Shown piece by piece: positions 13,923 through 26,284 of a stretch of 64,000 nt of DNA (position 1 is the first letter of the stretch; every line of letters begins with the position of its first letter). Source of the stretch: Tanytarsus gracilentus (taxonomy: Eukaryota; Arthropoda; Insecta; Diptera; Chironomidae). The translations under genes and the position numbers were made by a program. The notes beneath the pieces were generated by a model. That model saw only the letters and a program-made list of their open reading frames with translations. It did no database searches and was not told the origin of the DNA. The stretch is taken from contig JAXRKN010000019.1 of the NCBI GenBank assembly GCA_038502055.1, positions 248,001-312,000 of the forward strand. Direction: 5' to 3'.

Positions 13923-15944
13923 TTTTATGCTTTCACGAGTTTCTAGTTTAATATTATTATTTTTTTCACTTATCGCTTTTCTAATTTTTCTTTAATATTG
14001 AAAAAATTGTTATGTTTGCGAGCGTTGCGGTGCCATGACGACCGACTGAGACTTTTTCTAAACTGTTTTATCAATTGTTTCCCTGACAATCCTCACACAG
14101 GTTAAAAAAATCGCTAACGTAGTCGAGCGTAAAACAGGTGAATTTTTAATATACTTTTTTAATCGCTTTTTGCTTCTGTATTTTTTATTTTTTTATTTTC
14201 GAGAGAACTTTTGCGGTTCTCGTTTCGCTTTATCGAAAATTGCACACATAAATCGTTCACTGTTGTTGGCTACAAATTAGCTTTTGTTTCTTTTTTCACT
14301 TCAGTCTTCGTATAATTTCCTTTTTGTGCGCGACCAATTAATCGGTAAATCACTGTTGAAAATTTAGCTCCACGCAAAATTGGCTCAAATCGCTTCTGGA
14401 AGTTTTTTTTTGAGAACTTTTTCTTGGAGTTAATTCCACCTTAACCTATTGGAAAATTCTTTTGTGCCTCTCCTCTGTCGATTTGACATTTAATCTTGTT
14501 TATGTATTTTTTTTTTCAATATATTTTTTCTCTTCACTCAACGATTAAATCCATAGCACAAGAGATGGAGGAACGACTCAAATACACGTCTATACGAGTC
14601 GATAGTTTTTGTTAAACTGAAGAATATTTTCTAGACCAAACAGTGAAACATTAAACGGCAGATGGAAAATATTGTGTGAAGAGGAAATACTTGATGTTTT
14701 TTAACTGCACACATACAAAAGTGGTTGTGTGAGACATTGAACAACAGTTCAACTGATCATGAAAAACATTGAAACAATCCGTGGATGTGTGAGTGAGAAG
14801 AAGCCGGTGTTTTACTGTGTGTGGTACATTACTGGATATTTTTTCATAAGCAACGAAAAAAGTTGAGTGAAAACAGTTTTAAAAAGCGTTTATTGTTCAA
14901 TAAAAGTAGCATCACACATATGCGCAGGGTTTCTAAACTTCCGCTTTCTTAAAAATAGCTTTTTTTGCGTGTGTAACACCTGTACTCAATTTTATTGAAG
15001 CTAGAGAAACTTGAGATTAGCATTTAACCTCCGTCATCGTCGTTTGACGCTGCAGAAATTGATGACCATCTTTGGGTGGCCTCACGACACCAACAAATGT
15101 CGACGACACGAGCGCTAATCAAAATGATGATTTAACATCGATCTTTGATTAAATGGGCATGGTCGTTGGGTGACACCTCGAAAATTTGAATATCTCTTTT
15201 ATGATAATTTTTTAAGAGACTTTTTTGACATAAACAATTTTAGGCTTTAAAATCTTTTTTTATTAAATTTTTTAGTCATCACTCACAATAGTTTTCTATT
15301 CAAGTTCTATTTACTTCCTGCTATGTTTACCTTCATTTTCTCTTAGCGTACACATTTGATACATTTCTATGAGTGCGCAACAAGCTCTCATCGCTCTTCC
15401 AGTTAATCTCGATTCTTAATGTTAAGTCACGTACGCGTAATAAATTTGTGCAGGAGGCAAACACACGAAAATGTTTAGGGAAGAATTCTTTCCAAAATAA
15501 AGTTTATATTATTATGGACGTGCGTAAGAAAGAGAGAAAAAATTTTTTTTTTTTTTTTATTATTAATTTACTTAGCTGTGATTTCTAGATAGCAACTTCA
15601 AGGGGTGGGAAACTAATTTAAAATATAGTTCAAAATTACTTTTTTGAACTAAAGCTAAATTCAATTTATTGTTATAGTTAAATTCAATAAATTTAATTTA
15701 AATTTTTTTATTGAAATTCAATAAATTGAATTTAAAATCACACAAAAATTAAAACTCATTTACTTTAAGGTTTTGTCTTCATTAAAAATTAACATTCCTT
15801 CAAAAATTTCATACAACCTTATCAGTTTCCCAACAGCGTCGCTCTTAATGTTTTTAAATTGCTCATTCTCTCTCTTTCACTCTTTTTAACACAGTTCAAA
15901 ATGGTAAAAGTAGCTGACATCACGTACAAACCATTGTACTTTTT
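13923..15944. other. Upstream region of the CLCA-like gene
   Basis: This stretch lies directly upstream of the CLCA start codon and presumably contains its 5' UTR and promoter. No convincing TATA box with initiator could be fixed, and no coding sequence is seen. The base composition is slightly less AT-rich around 15000-15180, where a GC-richer block flanks CGACGACACGAGCGC. A copy of the dispersed G-rich motif is at 15598-15614. Confidence 0.4.
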
Positions 15945-16808
15945 GGGGTTAGGACATTTTGCCCCTGTGACATTTTGCCCTCACCCAAAATCCGTGGGAA
16001 GGGCAAAAAAAATATAGGGTCAATTTGTCGGGGCAATTTGCCCACAGATTTGACCATGCCCACATATTTTGCAAATTTTGCCCTATTTGACCATGGACAA
16101 ATTGACCCTATATTTTTTGCCCAAGACAATTTGCCATACATTATTTAATTGTTTTAATATTTTTTAAATTTTTTATACTAACTTTTTCACTAATTTCATA
16201 TATATCTTAAATAGAAATAAGCGATTTTTAATTTTGCACCTATTGGCACTTCTTGAGTATCCATACTCAAAACTTTTTAACTGAAAGTGATAAAACACCG
16301 AATTGCTTCTTCTAAATCCAAATAAAATTTATAAAACTATTAAATGAGAGTAAGTTTTGAAATTAAATTTTTTGAGGATATTAAGCACCCGAAATATATA
16401 ATAAAAGATAAAAGAATAGGAAAATTGCGTAATTTTGGTGAGAGGTTAATTGGAAATATATAAAATCTAAAAAAAATAACCTATTTTTAAAAACTAGAAA
16501 ACCAAAAAATAGGAAAGTAAATCTTTAAAATTTTCCGTATTGGCTCGATATATCGCTATAAAAACTTTAAATTATTTTAATTAAGTTTTATTTTACAAAA
16601 AAAAATTATTCATGGGCAATTTGTCCATGGACAAAAAATATGGGTCAATTTGTCCGGGGCAATTTGCCCACAGATTTGACCATGCCCACATATTTTGCAA
16701 ATTTTGCCCTCATTTGACCATGGACAAATTGACCCTATATTTTTTTTGCCCTTGCCCACAGATTTTGGGTGTGGGCAAAATGTCACAGGGGCAAAATGTC
16801 ACAGAGTC
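15945..16808. mobile_element. Foldback-type non-autonomous element, 864 bp, long inverted arms, 9-bp target duplication
   Basis: The outer arms (about 15945-16137 and 16612-16808) are inverted copies of each other. The left end has GACATTTTGCCCCTGTGACA and the right end its reverse complement, each with the sub-repeat GACATTTTGCCC twice. Each arm is also internally palindromic: a block from GGGTCAATTTGTC to GACAAATTGACCC occurs in both arms in the same orientation. The element is flanked by GTACTTTTT at 15936-15944 and again at 16809-16817, a perfect 9-bp duplication. The centre (16138-16611) is AT-rich with no transposase. Long structured arms plus a 9-bp duplication resemble Drosophila foldback elements; a Mutator-like origin (9-11 bp duplications) is the alternative. 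Open frames of 73 and 85 codons here simply read the arms. Confidence 0.85.
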
Positions 16809-16817
16809 GTACTTTTT

Positions 16818-19800
16818 AGCTTTTTCTCTTGTTTGCTCAGAAAATTTTAAAAAATTATTATTTATTTAAATTGTCATGAATATTTTAATAGCATGAGAAA
16901 TGATGATGGTAATTCGACATGAAGGGGAGAGAATCTGCTTTAAATGAGACGACAAATCGTAAAAAGAAGCATTTTCTGCTTACCTTGGCACACTTTGTTA
17001 TTACTTCTGTTTTACATGCGGTAAGAAATTCCTTTTCAAAACCATATTCGAGAGATAATAACCGAAGGGAAGTTTACGGGTTGAAAATTAATTTTGTCCA
17101 AGATGATTTTAAGGGAGAGGAAGTAGCAAAAAGTAAAAATTTTTAAGGGTTCGCAAGTTAAATCTTATCAGCAGGAAGGAAATGAAACGTTTTACGATTT
17201 TTTTTCGGTGATTTATCAAAAAAATTTTTTTAGATTTTAAAAAAAATTCTTTTAAAATTCCCAAGAATATTTTTGCAGATAAAATCACCAGTAACCTGAT
17301 GCTCTCTCACAAGAAAAAGAACGTCCAAGTAACAGAGTGAAAAATTGTCTTCATCTGCTCATCTCTTGTTTCAACATAAACACAAAACAAATGACAAAAT
17401 TCGCATGGATTCACAAGTAAGATTTCGCTGTACATTGTTTAGATTTTTAAAATATTACGTTTTTCTTTTTAATGCCTGCCTCTCCAAAATTAATTGTTCC
17501 AACAGTAATGCGCATTAACGGAGTCTTTCGATTGAATTTTATTGAATGAATCACCAAGGAAACACCTTACATTGAAATTCATGGAACTACAGCTTAACAC
17601 ACTCACTTTTGCCTTCCTTTTAACATCCAAACCGTATTCAACATCAATCAAATACATTCATTGAATTTAACACGAAAAAAATATTTCATTAAATTCGAAA
17701 GATTTTTTTCTTATATTGAAACATTCCATTTTTATGTTAATTGCAAAACATAATGCGGTATTAGCTTTATAAATACATTAAATAGGTTTAGTAATATTTT
17801 CATTATTTTCACTTTTAAAATCTTTTATTGAAATATATTAAACCTATTCAAAGATTATTTTTTCATGCAATGTGTGGTGATATCTAACGCTCATAAAAAA
17901 AATCGTGAAATTTAAAGAATGTTTAGTGCACTATCGAGACACAATAAAAAGGCTCAAAGTTTAATAAGAAAACAAAGTTTAAATTTGCACCCTAATTTAA
18001 AAAAGCAAAAATTAAATAATAGAGAGTAAAATTTAAAAATTATAATTTTTAAAAAATTTTATTTAAAAATTATAATTTATAAAAAATTTTATTTAAAAAT
18101 TATAATTTTAAAAAAATTTCCAAACACTTTCTAATTTGATGATTTACAAAAATAAAATGAAGAATTACATAAATTGGTGAGAATAGATAACTGAATGAGA
18201 TAAAAAAATATATTGAATGGTAAGCACATGCGATTATTTCCGAAAGAAACTACACAAAAATAGACAGATTTACGGTAGGACTTGAAAATGACAAAGAAAG
18301 ATGCAACGTGCAGCTTAAATTGATTAAAAAGGCTTTTATGGATGGAGTAAAAAAATTGTAAGAAGGATTTATTGATTAATGGAACGATAAAAGGATTTAA
18401 GAATTCCTCAAAGTGGGAGTTTTATGACAAAAACCTTTTCAGAATTATATCTCGCCATCGTTTTTCTCCCTTAACTGAAACACTAATATTTTTGTGGCTA
18501 ACAAAAAGATGCGTATTTTATGGCGACTTCAATAAATTTTTAGCTCGACATGCAATACTGTTTTTACGGCCTTCAATCATACACCTCTTGTTGTAATTTT
18601 AAATATTCGCTCATAAAGAGGTTTTGAGATTATTGATGAAGACTATGTCTGAAAAAAGACATGCTAGATTTGAAGTGTTGTGGTAATTTTAAAAGGATTT
18701 TTCAAGGTAAAATTTTACAAAAATGGATCATTTTTAGATTGTTGCGTTTCATAGTTTGAAATTAAAATTTTTGAGTTCTTTTAAAAATTATTTTTAAGCA
18801 TCGTGAGATAAATTCAAGTTTTTTCATAAAATTCACATTCACTTTTAAGCAAAACTAAAAAAACCATATGCCAACACCATAAGAGTCAATAATAGATGTC
18901 AATTTTAGTATTGATTAATTTTTTACACTTTCACATTTCTATCCAGAAAAACTTTTTTTAATCTTCACATTTTATTTCATTTCAAACTTCATCTCATCTC
19001 TTTATTTATTTTGTCCAAAAAATCATCCGCTAATCGATAAAGACTTTCTCGCCATGTGATGTGTACACAATTAATTGATGGATGGTTGAAATTTTCACAT
19101 ATATCGAGAGACACATCAAAGGGCCATCTCACTCTCGAAATCTCTCATTATTTTTATTTCGCCATTCAATGAAAGAAATTCAACATCGTGGCGCTTACTT
19201 ATTAGCATCAATTGATTAATATGAGAATGTGAATGAGAGGCGTTAGAGGTGAAAGTTAAAAATCTAAAGTGAGGCATCAATGGAATTTTTTGGTTTTTTT
19301 ATGTACAAATTTTTTACTTACCAATTTATCAATCAGCTTCACACACACACTTGCGCTATTCTTTGCAATTGTAAAAAATAATTACAACTTTTGCATGAAA
19401 ATGATTGAGTGCCGACTCGATGACGTTTCGATCATTCACTTTTACTTCTCGGCTAATTGAAAATGGCATTCACGTGACTTAAGAGGCTAATTTGAGGCTA
19501 ACAAATTTGATGATTACTGGTCTGGTAATTTGAATTCGATTTTTACCTCATTTTTATGATGAAGTTGCTTGTTAAATTACATTTAAATGCAGCAGACTCA
19601 AAATACGTTTAAAAGACCACAAATGGATGCTTTTATGGTCCGTTGAAGAGGCTAGTCTTGGGTAAAGCGAACGATTATAGAAAATGATGGTTCGATTGTG
19701 CTTTAAAAAAATTTTAAACCATGAGAAATAGTTAGATGATGAAGATAAAATTAACTGGTTGAGTTTCTGGTCATAGATGAAAAATTTCGAAAAATGCTGC

Positions 19801-20530
19801 CGAGTTTTAAATATGAAAATAATAAAAAATTATTTAGTGTCCACATAAATTTCTCACATTTTTAAGTCATGCACATGTAAAAGAAAAAACACTTGAATCC
19901 ACACTCATAGAAGCTCATCCAAACCCAAAATGCTCATTCACACGAGAAAAGAGGTAAATTTGAAAAATGAGATGTGGTCACAAATTTATCATGACATAAA
20001 TAAACTCAAATTACGTCAAATATTTTATCAGATGCATGCAACTTTTTATCAATGGAGTTCAGAACTTGCTAAGAATGTTTTTAACCTAAATAAATTACAA
20101 ACCTGTCATTTTGTTATCACTATACTTGCATAAATGAGAATTGGAGCTCATATTTCACAAATGTAAACAATTTTTGTATTCGAGTTGTGTAAACAGAAAA
20201 TCTTGAAAATTATCTTTGCACTTCATCCCTTTTGTTGGAAGAGTGACAATATTTTTTTCTATTAGTTTAATGTTCTTTGAAAGCTGGATGAATTTTTTAT
20301 GAATGTTTAAAAATTTGGCGAAGGTCAAAAAAAATGTTTCAAAACTCACCATTGCCGCGTAACCCATCGTATCAGATCAGTATTTAAAGAATCAAGTGCA
20401 TAATCTCAATTTAAGTCAATCCGGACATTTTGGTTAATCCGAATAGTTATAGCTTTAAAAATAGGTTTAGGAGAAATTTTATTGAAAATTTGACTCTAGG
20501 CTTTATGAACCTAAGTCCTAAGTACATCGG
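16818..20530. other. Intergenic AT-rich region
   Basis: Apart from the 30-bp tandem repeat I see nothing with coding character. Open frames of 63-75 codons are low-complexity, begin arbitrarily and have no splice partners. It may contain regulatory DNA for either flanking gene. Confidence 0.4.
18031..18120. repeat. 30-bp tandem repeat, three copies, AT-only
   Basis: Three consecutive units begin ATTTAAAAATTATAATTT at 18031, 18061 and 18091, differing by one or two bases. Probably replication slippage in AT-rich DNA; no function implied. Confidence 0.85.
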
Positions 20531-20539
20531 ACCTATTCC

Positions 20540-20850
20540 ATCTTACTCTGCATCAAAGGACGAGTTTAACGAGATAACCTATAGTTATAAAAAATGGACA
20601 TTAGTGACACTACTGGTCGAACATGATGGACATTTCTCAAAAAACATCAATGCCAATCGATTCCTAGTCCAATCACGAGTTCAACGATACCCATTAAGTC
20701 ATATGAGAGAAAATTTGTATGAAAAATGGACATTACGGTCGCCGTCGACCAGGACCAAAATGAACATTTTTCAGAATAATATCTTCATGTATCTCATTGA
20801 ACTCTTCTGTCGCCTTCTTCTCATGCTCTGCAACTTACGCTCTTCACTAT
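20540..20850. repeat. Tandem imperfect hairpins, probable decayed inverted-repeat element
   Basis: Two units about 125 bp apart share AAAAATGGACATTA (20592 and 20722 areas). Each unit is followed by a rough inverse (ATGGACATTTCTC; ATGAACATTTTTC). In the second unit the stem continues outward: GAGTTCAACGATA on the left pairs with TATCTCATTGAACTC on the right. A 142-codon open frame covers the whole region, but its repeats follow the DNA palindromes rather than codons, so I treat it as non-coding. Ends and target duplications could not be defined. Confidence 0.5.
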
Positions 20851-20859
20851 GGACTTAGA

Positions 20860-23800
20860 ATAACACTTAACTTTGAAAAACGGCAGATATTCTTAAGTGT
20901 GTTTACTTTTGAGCAAAAAAATCTTTATTTGCATTGAATCAGGTTTCGAGTTTGAGTTGTGAGAAAAGATTTATGAAGAATTTTTGATTAAATTGACGAA
21001 AAATTCTGGAACTTATCAAAACGCCGAAGGTTATGTCATAATGCACTTCCAGTCAAGTGTTTTGACACTTTTACCAGTTCTAGATACCCCTTTTTTGGTT
21101 GACACTGAAATAAATTTATTAAAACATCAAATATAATTTTTTTCAACATGACAATCAAGAACAATTCTTTACTGACAATCCACTTATAAGAGCCGAAATG
21201 AAGAACAACAAATAAAATCTTAAGTGTGTTGTAGAAAAACAAACACGATTCAGCAAATATTTAAAAGAAGAAAGAAACATCTGAAGGAAAAAAAACTCGG
21301 ACAATCTTAAAAGAGAGAAGAGACGTGAAGTGATGTCGACATTACCAAACAGCATGCAATGCTACAGATTAGAAATAATTAACATTGTTGGGAGAAATAG
21401 TCAAAGGAGATAAATAGAAAAAGGTACAGAGAAGAATGCATTCAGATGATCGAGTGGATAGTGTGGATGATGGATCGAATTAAAATGTTGTATGCAAAGA
21501 TTTTTGACCTCCAATCTGTGATTTAAAATAAAATATTTATTTTTTTAACTCAATACCTAAATTAATTTTTAAAAAACTCTTAGACAATCCATAAAAAGTA
21601 CATCCCTACTCGATATCATTTGACAAATGCAAAACAAACATTTGAGTCACAAATAATCGTAAAGAAATAAAAAATTGTGAATAGGATGCATTAAGTGGCC
21701 GACTAAAAATCGAAATTCAATGGATTTTCATATTTTAGGATGCAAGTAGCTTAAGCAACAATGAAAATTCAGGTAGAAAACTTCTATTTTATCACATTAG
21801 ATCCTTTTTATGAGATTTTAGACAGTTTGAAAGAAGAAGAAGGGAATTGAGAAGAGGAAGTTGGTGCCAGAGAGATGTTTTTAACACAATATAAATCCAT
21901 TAGGTTTTAGAGAATTGTAAAAAAGTTCTTCAATGAACTGAAAGCAATTTAATTGCATTTTCTATGGGAGATCTGCACTTTGAGATCTTTCATGCTGTGC
22001 AATGAGTGCTTGAGACGCATTCAATGGTAAAAATTGTATAGTATGAGATATTTGAAAAGAATTTTGTGGATTTTTTGTAACTTTTTTAATTGAAAGATTT
22101 GGTCATCGTGAACAAAATTAGACATCCATGCGAAAAAATATTACAAACATGCGAATGTGAATTAAAAACATAGAAATTAATAATAAATGCGAAAGACACA
22201 AAAACATGTGTCCGAGCAGCACCTGCCAACTCTAAAAATTAAATGAGCATTTGTATTAAAAAAATTCACAAACAGAATAAAAACCCTTAATTTTTTTTTG
22301 TTTTAAATATGTGTGTACGTAAGAACGTTTTACAAAATTAAAATAAACTTTGAATATTTTTTTTACTTCTAGAAGCTAAAAATATTTTTTAAAAATTCCT
22401 CGAAGAATGGCTCATAAAAACGTAACAAAGTTGTTAAAAAGATCGTCCCATAGATATGAGCCATCACAATATCTCAAAAACATCTTATTTATTCTCCTCA
22501 CCAAGTTCCGGTGACCTGATCAGAAAACAGAGAAGAATTTATTGTAAAACTACTGTTGATCGTGAGTCGAATTAGAAACATGCGGCGCGAAGCATGCTTA
22601 CGACTCTTATTAATTTGTCTTCGTGAGATAAAATGTCTTTTTAAGGAATTAATGAGAAGTGAAAATTGAAAAGGGACGCAAGTACAAAGTTTGTGTGTTT
22701 TCATAATGAATTTCAATTTCCTTTTTCACTTTATCTTGATTGGAGAGTCTTTTTTTGGTGATTGATGCGATAGATTGCATCGAGTGAGGGTGTGCAGTTG
22801 GTTACAAAGAAAGCTTAAGTAGCTGCTTTGTAATTCAAACGAAAATTTTATTCTTCAATAGAATTACTGCATTTTTTATTTAACCCTCACAGAATAAGAA
22901 TTCAGGGATGAAGTTTGGTCTTAAGGATTTTAAGATTTAATTTTTTTTCTCTAAATTTCACGCAGCTTAGGTCCGGTCGCGTTTGATAGATGGGAAGACA
23001 TTAGTTAGAGTTGAGCAATTTTTAAGAAAACACCGCAGCATCATTAGTGACTAAGACTCGACTTTCTGAGAACTCGAAATGGATAGACTGAGTGTGAATA
23101 ATGAAGATGAGAAATTTTGAGTTTGTCGATAATTAAAATGAAAAATTTAAATATTTTTTAGCAATTTCAATTACCAAATTTAATTTTTCTGGTTGATGAG
23201 GAAAAATTGACTTTTTCTTTATTTTACATTCACATTTTGGCCACATCTAAATAATTTTTGAATTTCATAGTTTTTTGGCAATTAATTATTTTAATAAAAA
23301 TTGATTAATATTTAAACATACAAATGATTTTTCAGAGGGGAGGACCAATGTCAAAATTTAATATTTTTTAGCGTCTCCACCTTGAAACTTTTTCTATTCG
23401 CCTCATTTTTCAACTCATTTCCATTCTAAAGTCATCGTCGTCATTCTTCTGCGGTTTGTGTTTATTTAAACAAATTAATTTTCAACGTTTTTGTTTACTT
23501 TTTTTCTAAGCGTCTTCACAAACTTATATGCGAGGCTATATTTTTTAAGATTATTATTGTTGGATGGCTTTCTATATTTTACGCTCAGTCGCAAGATAAA
23601 AAAAGATGAGAAGGAAGGAAGTTTTTTATGAAGAGGGATCGGCGCGAGTCGAATGTACATACGCGAAAAAAAAGTATCAAACAAAAATTCTTCTTTGTTC
23701 TTTTATGTAAACAGAATTTTTTTCTCTCTCAAGAGAATTCTTTTTTGTTGGGAAGATTTTTAATTAAATAATACATTGAGTCTTTAATTGTTTGCAGATT

Positions 23801-24584
23801 TAATTGAAAACTTTATTGTGCGTAAAGATGTTTGGGGTTCTTTGTGAATGACTTTATCGACCAAAGAGTCAAACTTTGATGATTTTATGTTATTTTTTAG
23901 ATATCAACCTAGGAGCAATTTAAATTATTGTTAGTGTCCCACTCCCTGAGATTGAAATTTAAACAAATCTCTTTACGGTACATCACTTCGCCCAGCAGTG
24001 AGAGCAACAATAACAGCTGATTTTCCTCTCAACCCATGGCTTTTAAAATAAATTTCAAACAATTCCGCGCACTTAGCGGAAAAGAGACATCAGACAATGC
24101 CTTTCGATTCATTTTGCCGCATCATGCGCCATTGAAGCGCTAATGCAAAGAAAGTCGGCAATGACTGTGCGAAGAAGAGAGTGAGGTCAATGTTGAGGTG
24201 ACTCTTTTCTACGGTAAAAAGTTTAACGAACTGCTGAAAAGTTAAATGAAGCATCCACTCAAACACGAAATTTCTAATTTTTATCTGATCAAGTGTTCTA
24301 TGTTTGTTGTCATACGCGCACTTAAGTGCCACTCGTGAAATTTACTTTTCTATTATTTTTTTCGGGTGTACGAGAAGAGTTTGGACAACAAACAGTGGCG
24401 GTGAAGTAAAACGTCAAGATTGTTTGTCGATAGGCTTCCAAAAATCGTTGTAGAATTTTTGAGAGTTGATTTAACAAAATTGTTATGTAAATTTTTAATT
24501 TTCCTAAATGACCAAAATTATTTAAATTGCAACATTTAAAAGTTTTTGCGCTACAAAATTTTAAAATCAACGATCCAGTTCATC
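20860..24584. other. Intergenic region, no gene seen
   Basis: AT-rich sequence upstream of the DUF1091-like gene. Open frames of 66-82 codons (for example around 22498-22716 and 24090-24570) lack signal peptides, domains and splice partners. One copy of the dispersed motif is at 23932-23948. Confidence 0.4.
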
Positions 24585-25219
24585 ATGAGCTGCTTGGAAA
24601 TTTTTATTCTGAATTTTATTTTTTCACGAACTTTAGCTGTTCATGAAATTGAATTTTTCTCAATTTATTGCACAACTTCTCCTCAAAAATCAATAGAAGC
24701 AGGAATTTGTGAATTTAATGGCAACAAAGTTAGTGTTGAATTAAACTATGTTCGATCCATAGAACAGCACTATGTGAGTTGTATTAAAATTATTTTTTTT
24801 AATATTTCTGAAGATGCGGGGAAACTCGCAAAATAAAATCCAATTTTATGAGTTTCCTTGCGTATTTATTTTTCTTCTTTTTTAAGGTCAAACTAGAGTT
24901 TTACCAACAAAAAGGCTCTCAATTTGTTCAAATTTTCAAATTTCCTTCATTTGAATGGTGTCGATTCAATCAAAATCGCACAAGTCTTTTCAATTTTCAA
25001 AAATTAATCATTAAAACACTTCGAAAAGGAGCACCGGCATTTTTTCATCCATGCCCATTTCAAGGATTGCATCGTGAGCTAAATTTTAGTCCACCTAAAG
25101 ATGTGATCGCAATTTTTCCGCTTGGCACTTTTAAATTTGAGATGTTGGCTTATGACAAAATTGACAGTAAATTATTTGAAATCACGGTGCAGTTTAAAAT
25201 TTATGAGAGTCGGATGTAA
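24585..25219 (+). CDS. Small secreted protein of the DUF1091 (ML-like) type
   Basis: CDS is 24585-24773 joined to 24887-25219, phase 0, donor GTGAGT and acceptor TTTAAG, giving 173 residues. The start is the ATG before CLEIFILNFIFSRTLA, a signal peptide; the open frame extends 13 codons upstream without an ATG. The second exon has FPSFEWCRFNQNRTS and later HPCPFQG, matching the DUF1091 pattern of an aromatic-W-C-x-F block and a C-P-(Y/F) block. Four cysteines remain in the mature part. DUF1091 proteins are an insect-expanded secreted family related to MD-2-like lipid-binding folds; individual roles are mostly unknown, some in chemosensory tissue. A polyadenylation signal AATAAA lies at 25236. 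Family placement is fairly secure; ligand unknown. Confidence 0.8.
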
Positions 25220-25661
25220 AATTTTATTATTTTTCAATAAAAATTGCTGGCTTTTGGATTTATTCAGTTTTTTATTATTTACTTAGAAAAATTTAATTAA
25301 ATTTAGTAAACATCAAACTTCATAAACATCAAAAAATTATAAATCCGTCAAATTATCTCTTTAACGCACCAATAAAAATATCAAGTTTCGATTACTTCAT
25401 GAAATCTGTACCTTAAACACTTCCTCATGCTGCCTTCGACCCCATCATCTCGTCATCGTCATCGCTTAAATATTTTTTTCGCTACCACAAAATCACGTTC
25501 GTTGTTTTTTTGACAAGCGGCAATTGAACGCTAAACGTAGAAGTAAAAAATCATCAATGATGTTAGAACCGAAAATCGCATGAACTTTTAAATTTTAAAA
25601 TTTTCGTGTGAAATTTAATTTTTCTGAAAAAAAAAGTTTTCAATTTTCTAAAATAACTTTC

Positions 25662-25823
25662 CCTGCGTGGGACATGAAAACCGTTGAAGCCGTAAATTTA
25701 AATAAAAGTATACTTTTTGTATACAATTGTCTATTGAAAATACGTTGAAGCCGAGATTTAAATTTTATTTGTATGAGGATTTTTTGAATTTTAACGGTAA
25801 CATTTGGTCATGTCCCACGCAGG
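25662..25823. mobile_element. 162-bp MITE-like element with 16-bp inverted ends
   Basis: The left end CCTGCGTGGGACATGA (25662-25677) and the right end TCATGTCCCACGCAGG (25808-25823) are perfect inverted repeats of 16 bp. The interior includes a partial internal repeat (CGTTGAAGCCG twice, at about 25682 and 25743). No clear target duplication is visible: the flanks are CTTTC on the left and TAATT on the right. Superfamily therefore unassigned. Confidence 0.7.
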
Positions 25824-26284
25824 TAATTTTCATGAGCGAAATTTGCATTTTCTCAAAATTTCAAACACACTTTTAACTCTGCGCATGTCTTAAAACTCAC
25901 GTCTGGTAAAAAATTATTTGAAGACGAGGGATAAAAGAGAAAAGATTGAAATGAATGAATAGAAAATGAGATTTTTTTTGCGACTCACTTTCACATCATC
26001 AATTTCATGTTCTAGAGGTTTATTATGCTGATAAATAGAATGCATGAATTATTTAAGGGTCATCTGAAAAAAATTAAATATTCTATTGGAATGAGAGTGA
26101 ATCACAAGGGATGGTAAATATTTTCTTTTGTCTATACGAAGTAAATACAATTTGGCCTTAATTATCAATAAATTGGAATTAAAATATAATTTTTGTATTT
26201 TAGACTTTGTTTATAAGAATTTTTTTATGTTAAATCTAAATTTCTAAATATTTCAATCCTTGAATTCAAGTTCATTCAACTTTT
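25824..26284. other. Intergenic, 3' side of the LRR gene
   Basis: AT-rich sequence containing the presumed 3' UTR of the minus-strand LRR gene. No other feature seen. Confidence 0.4.

Noticed and set aside
15920..16141. 73-codon open frame (minus), with a partner of 85 codons at 16612-16869 (plus), sharing similar translations
   Set aside because: Both read the inverted arms of the foldback element; similarity is due to the repeat, not a gene pair.
20155..20367. Minus-strand frame starting MGYAAM before GTGAGT, resembling a tiny first exon
   Set aside because: No matching acceptor exon could be found, and six residues are too few to judge.
20430..20858. 142-codon open frame on the plus strand
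   Set aside because: No ATG at its start, no domain, and its internal repeats follow DNA palindromes rather than codons.
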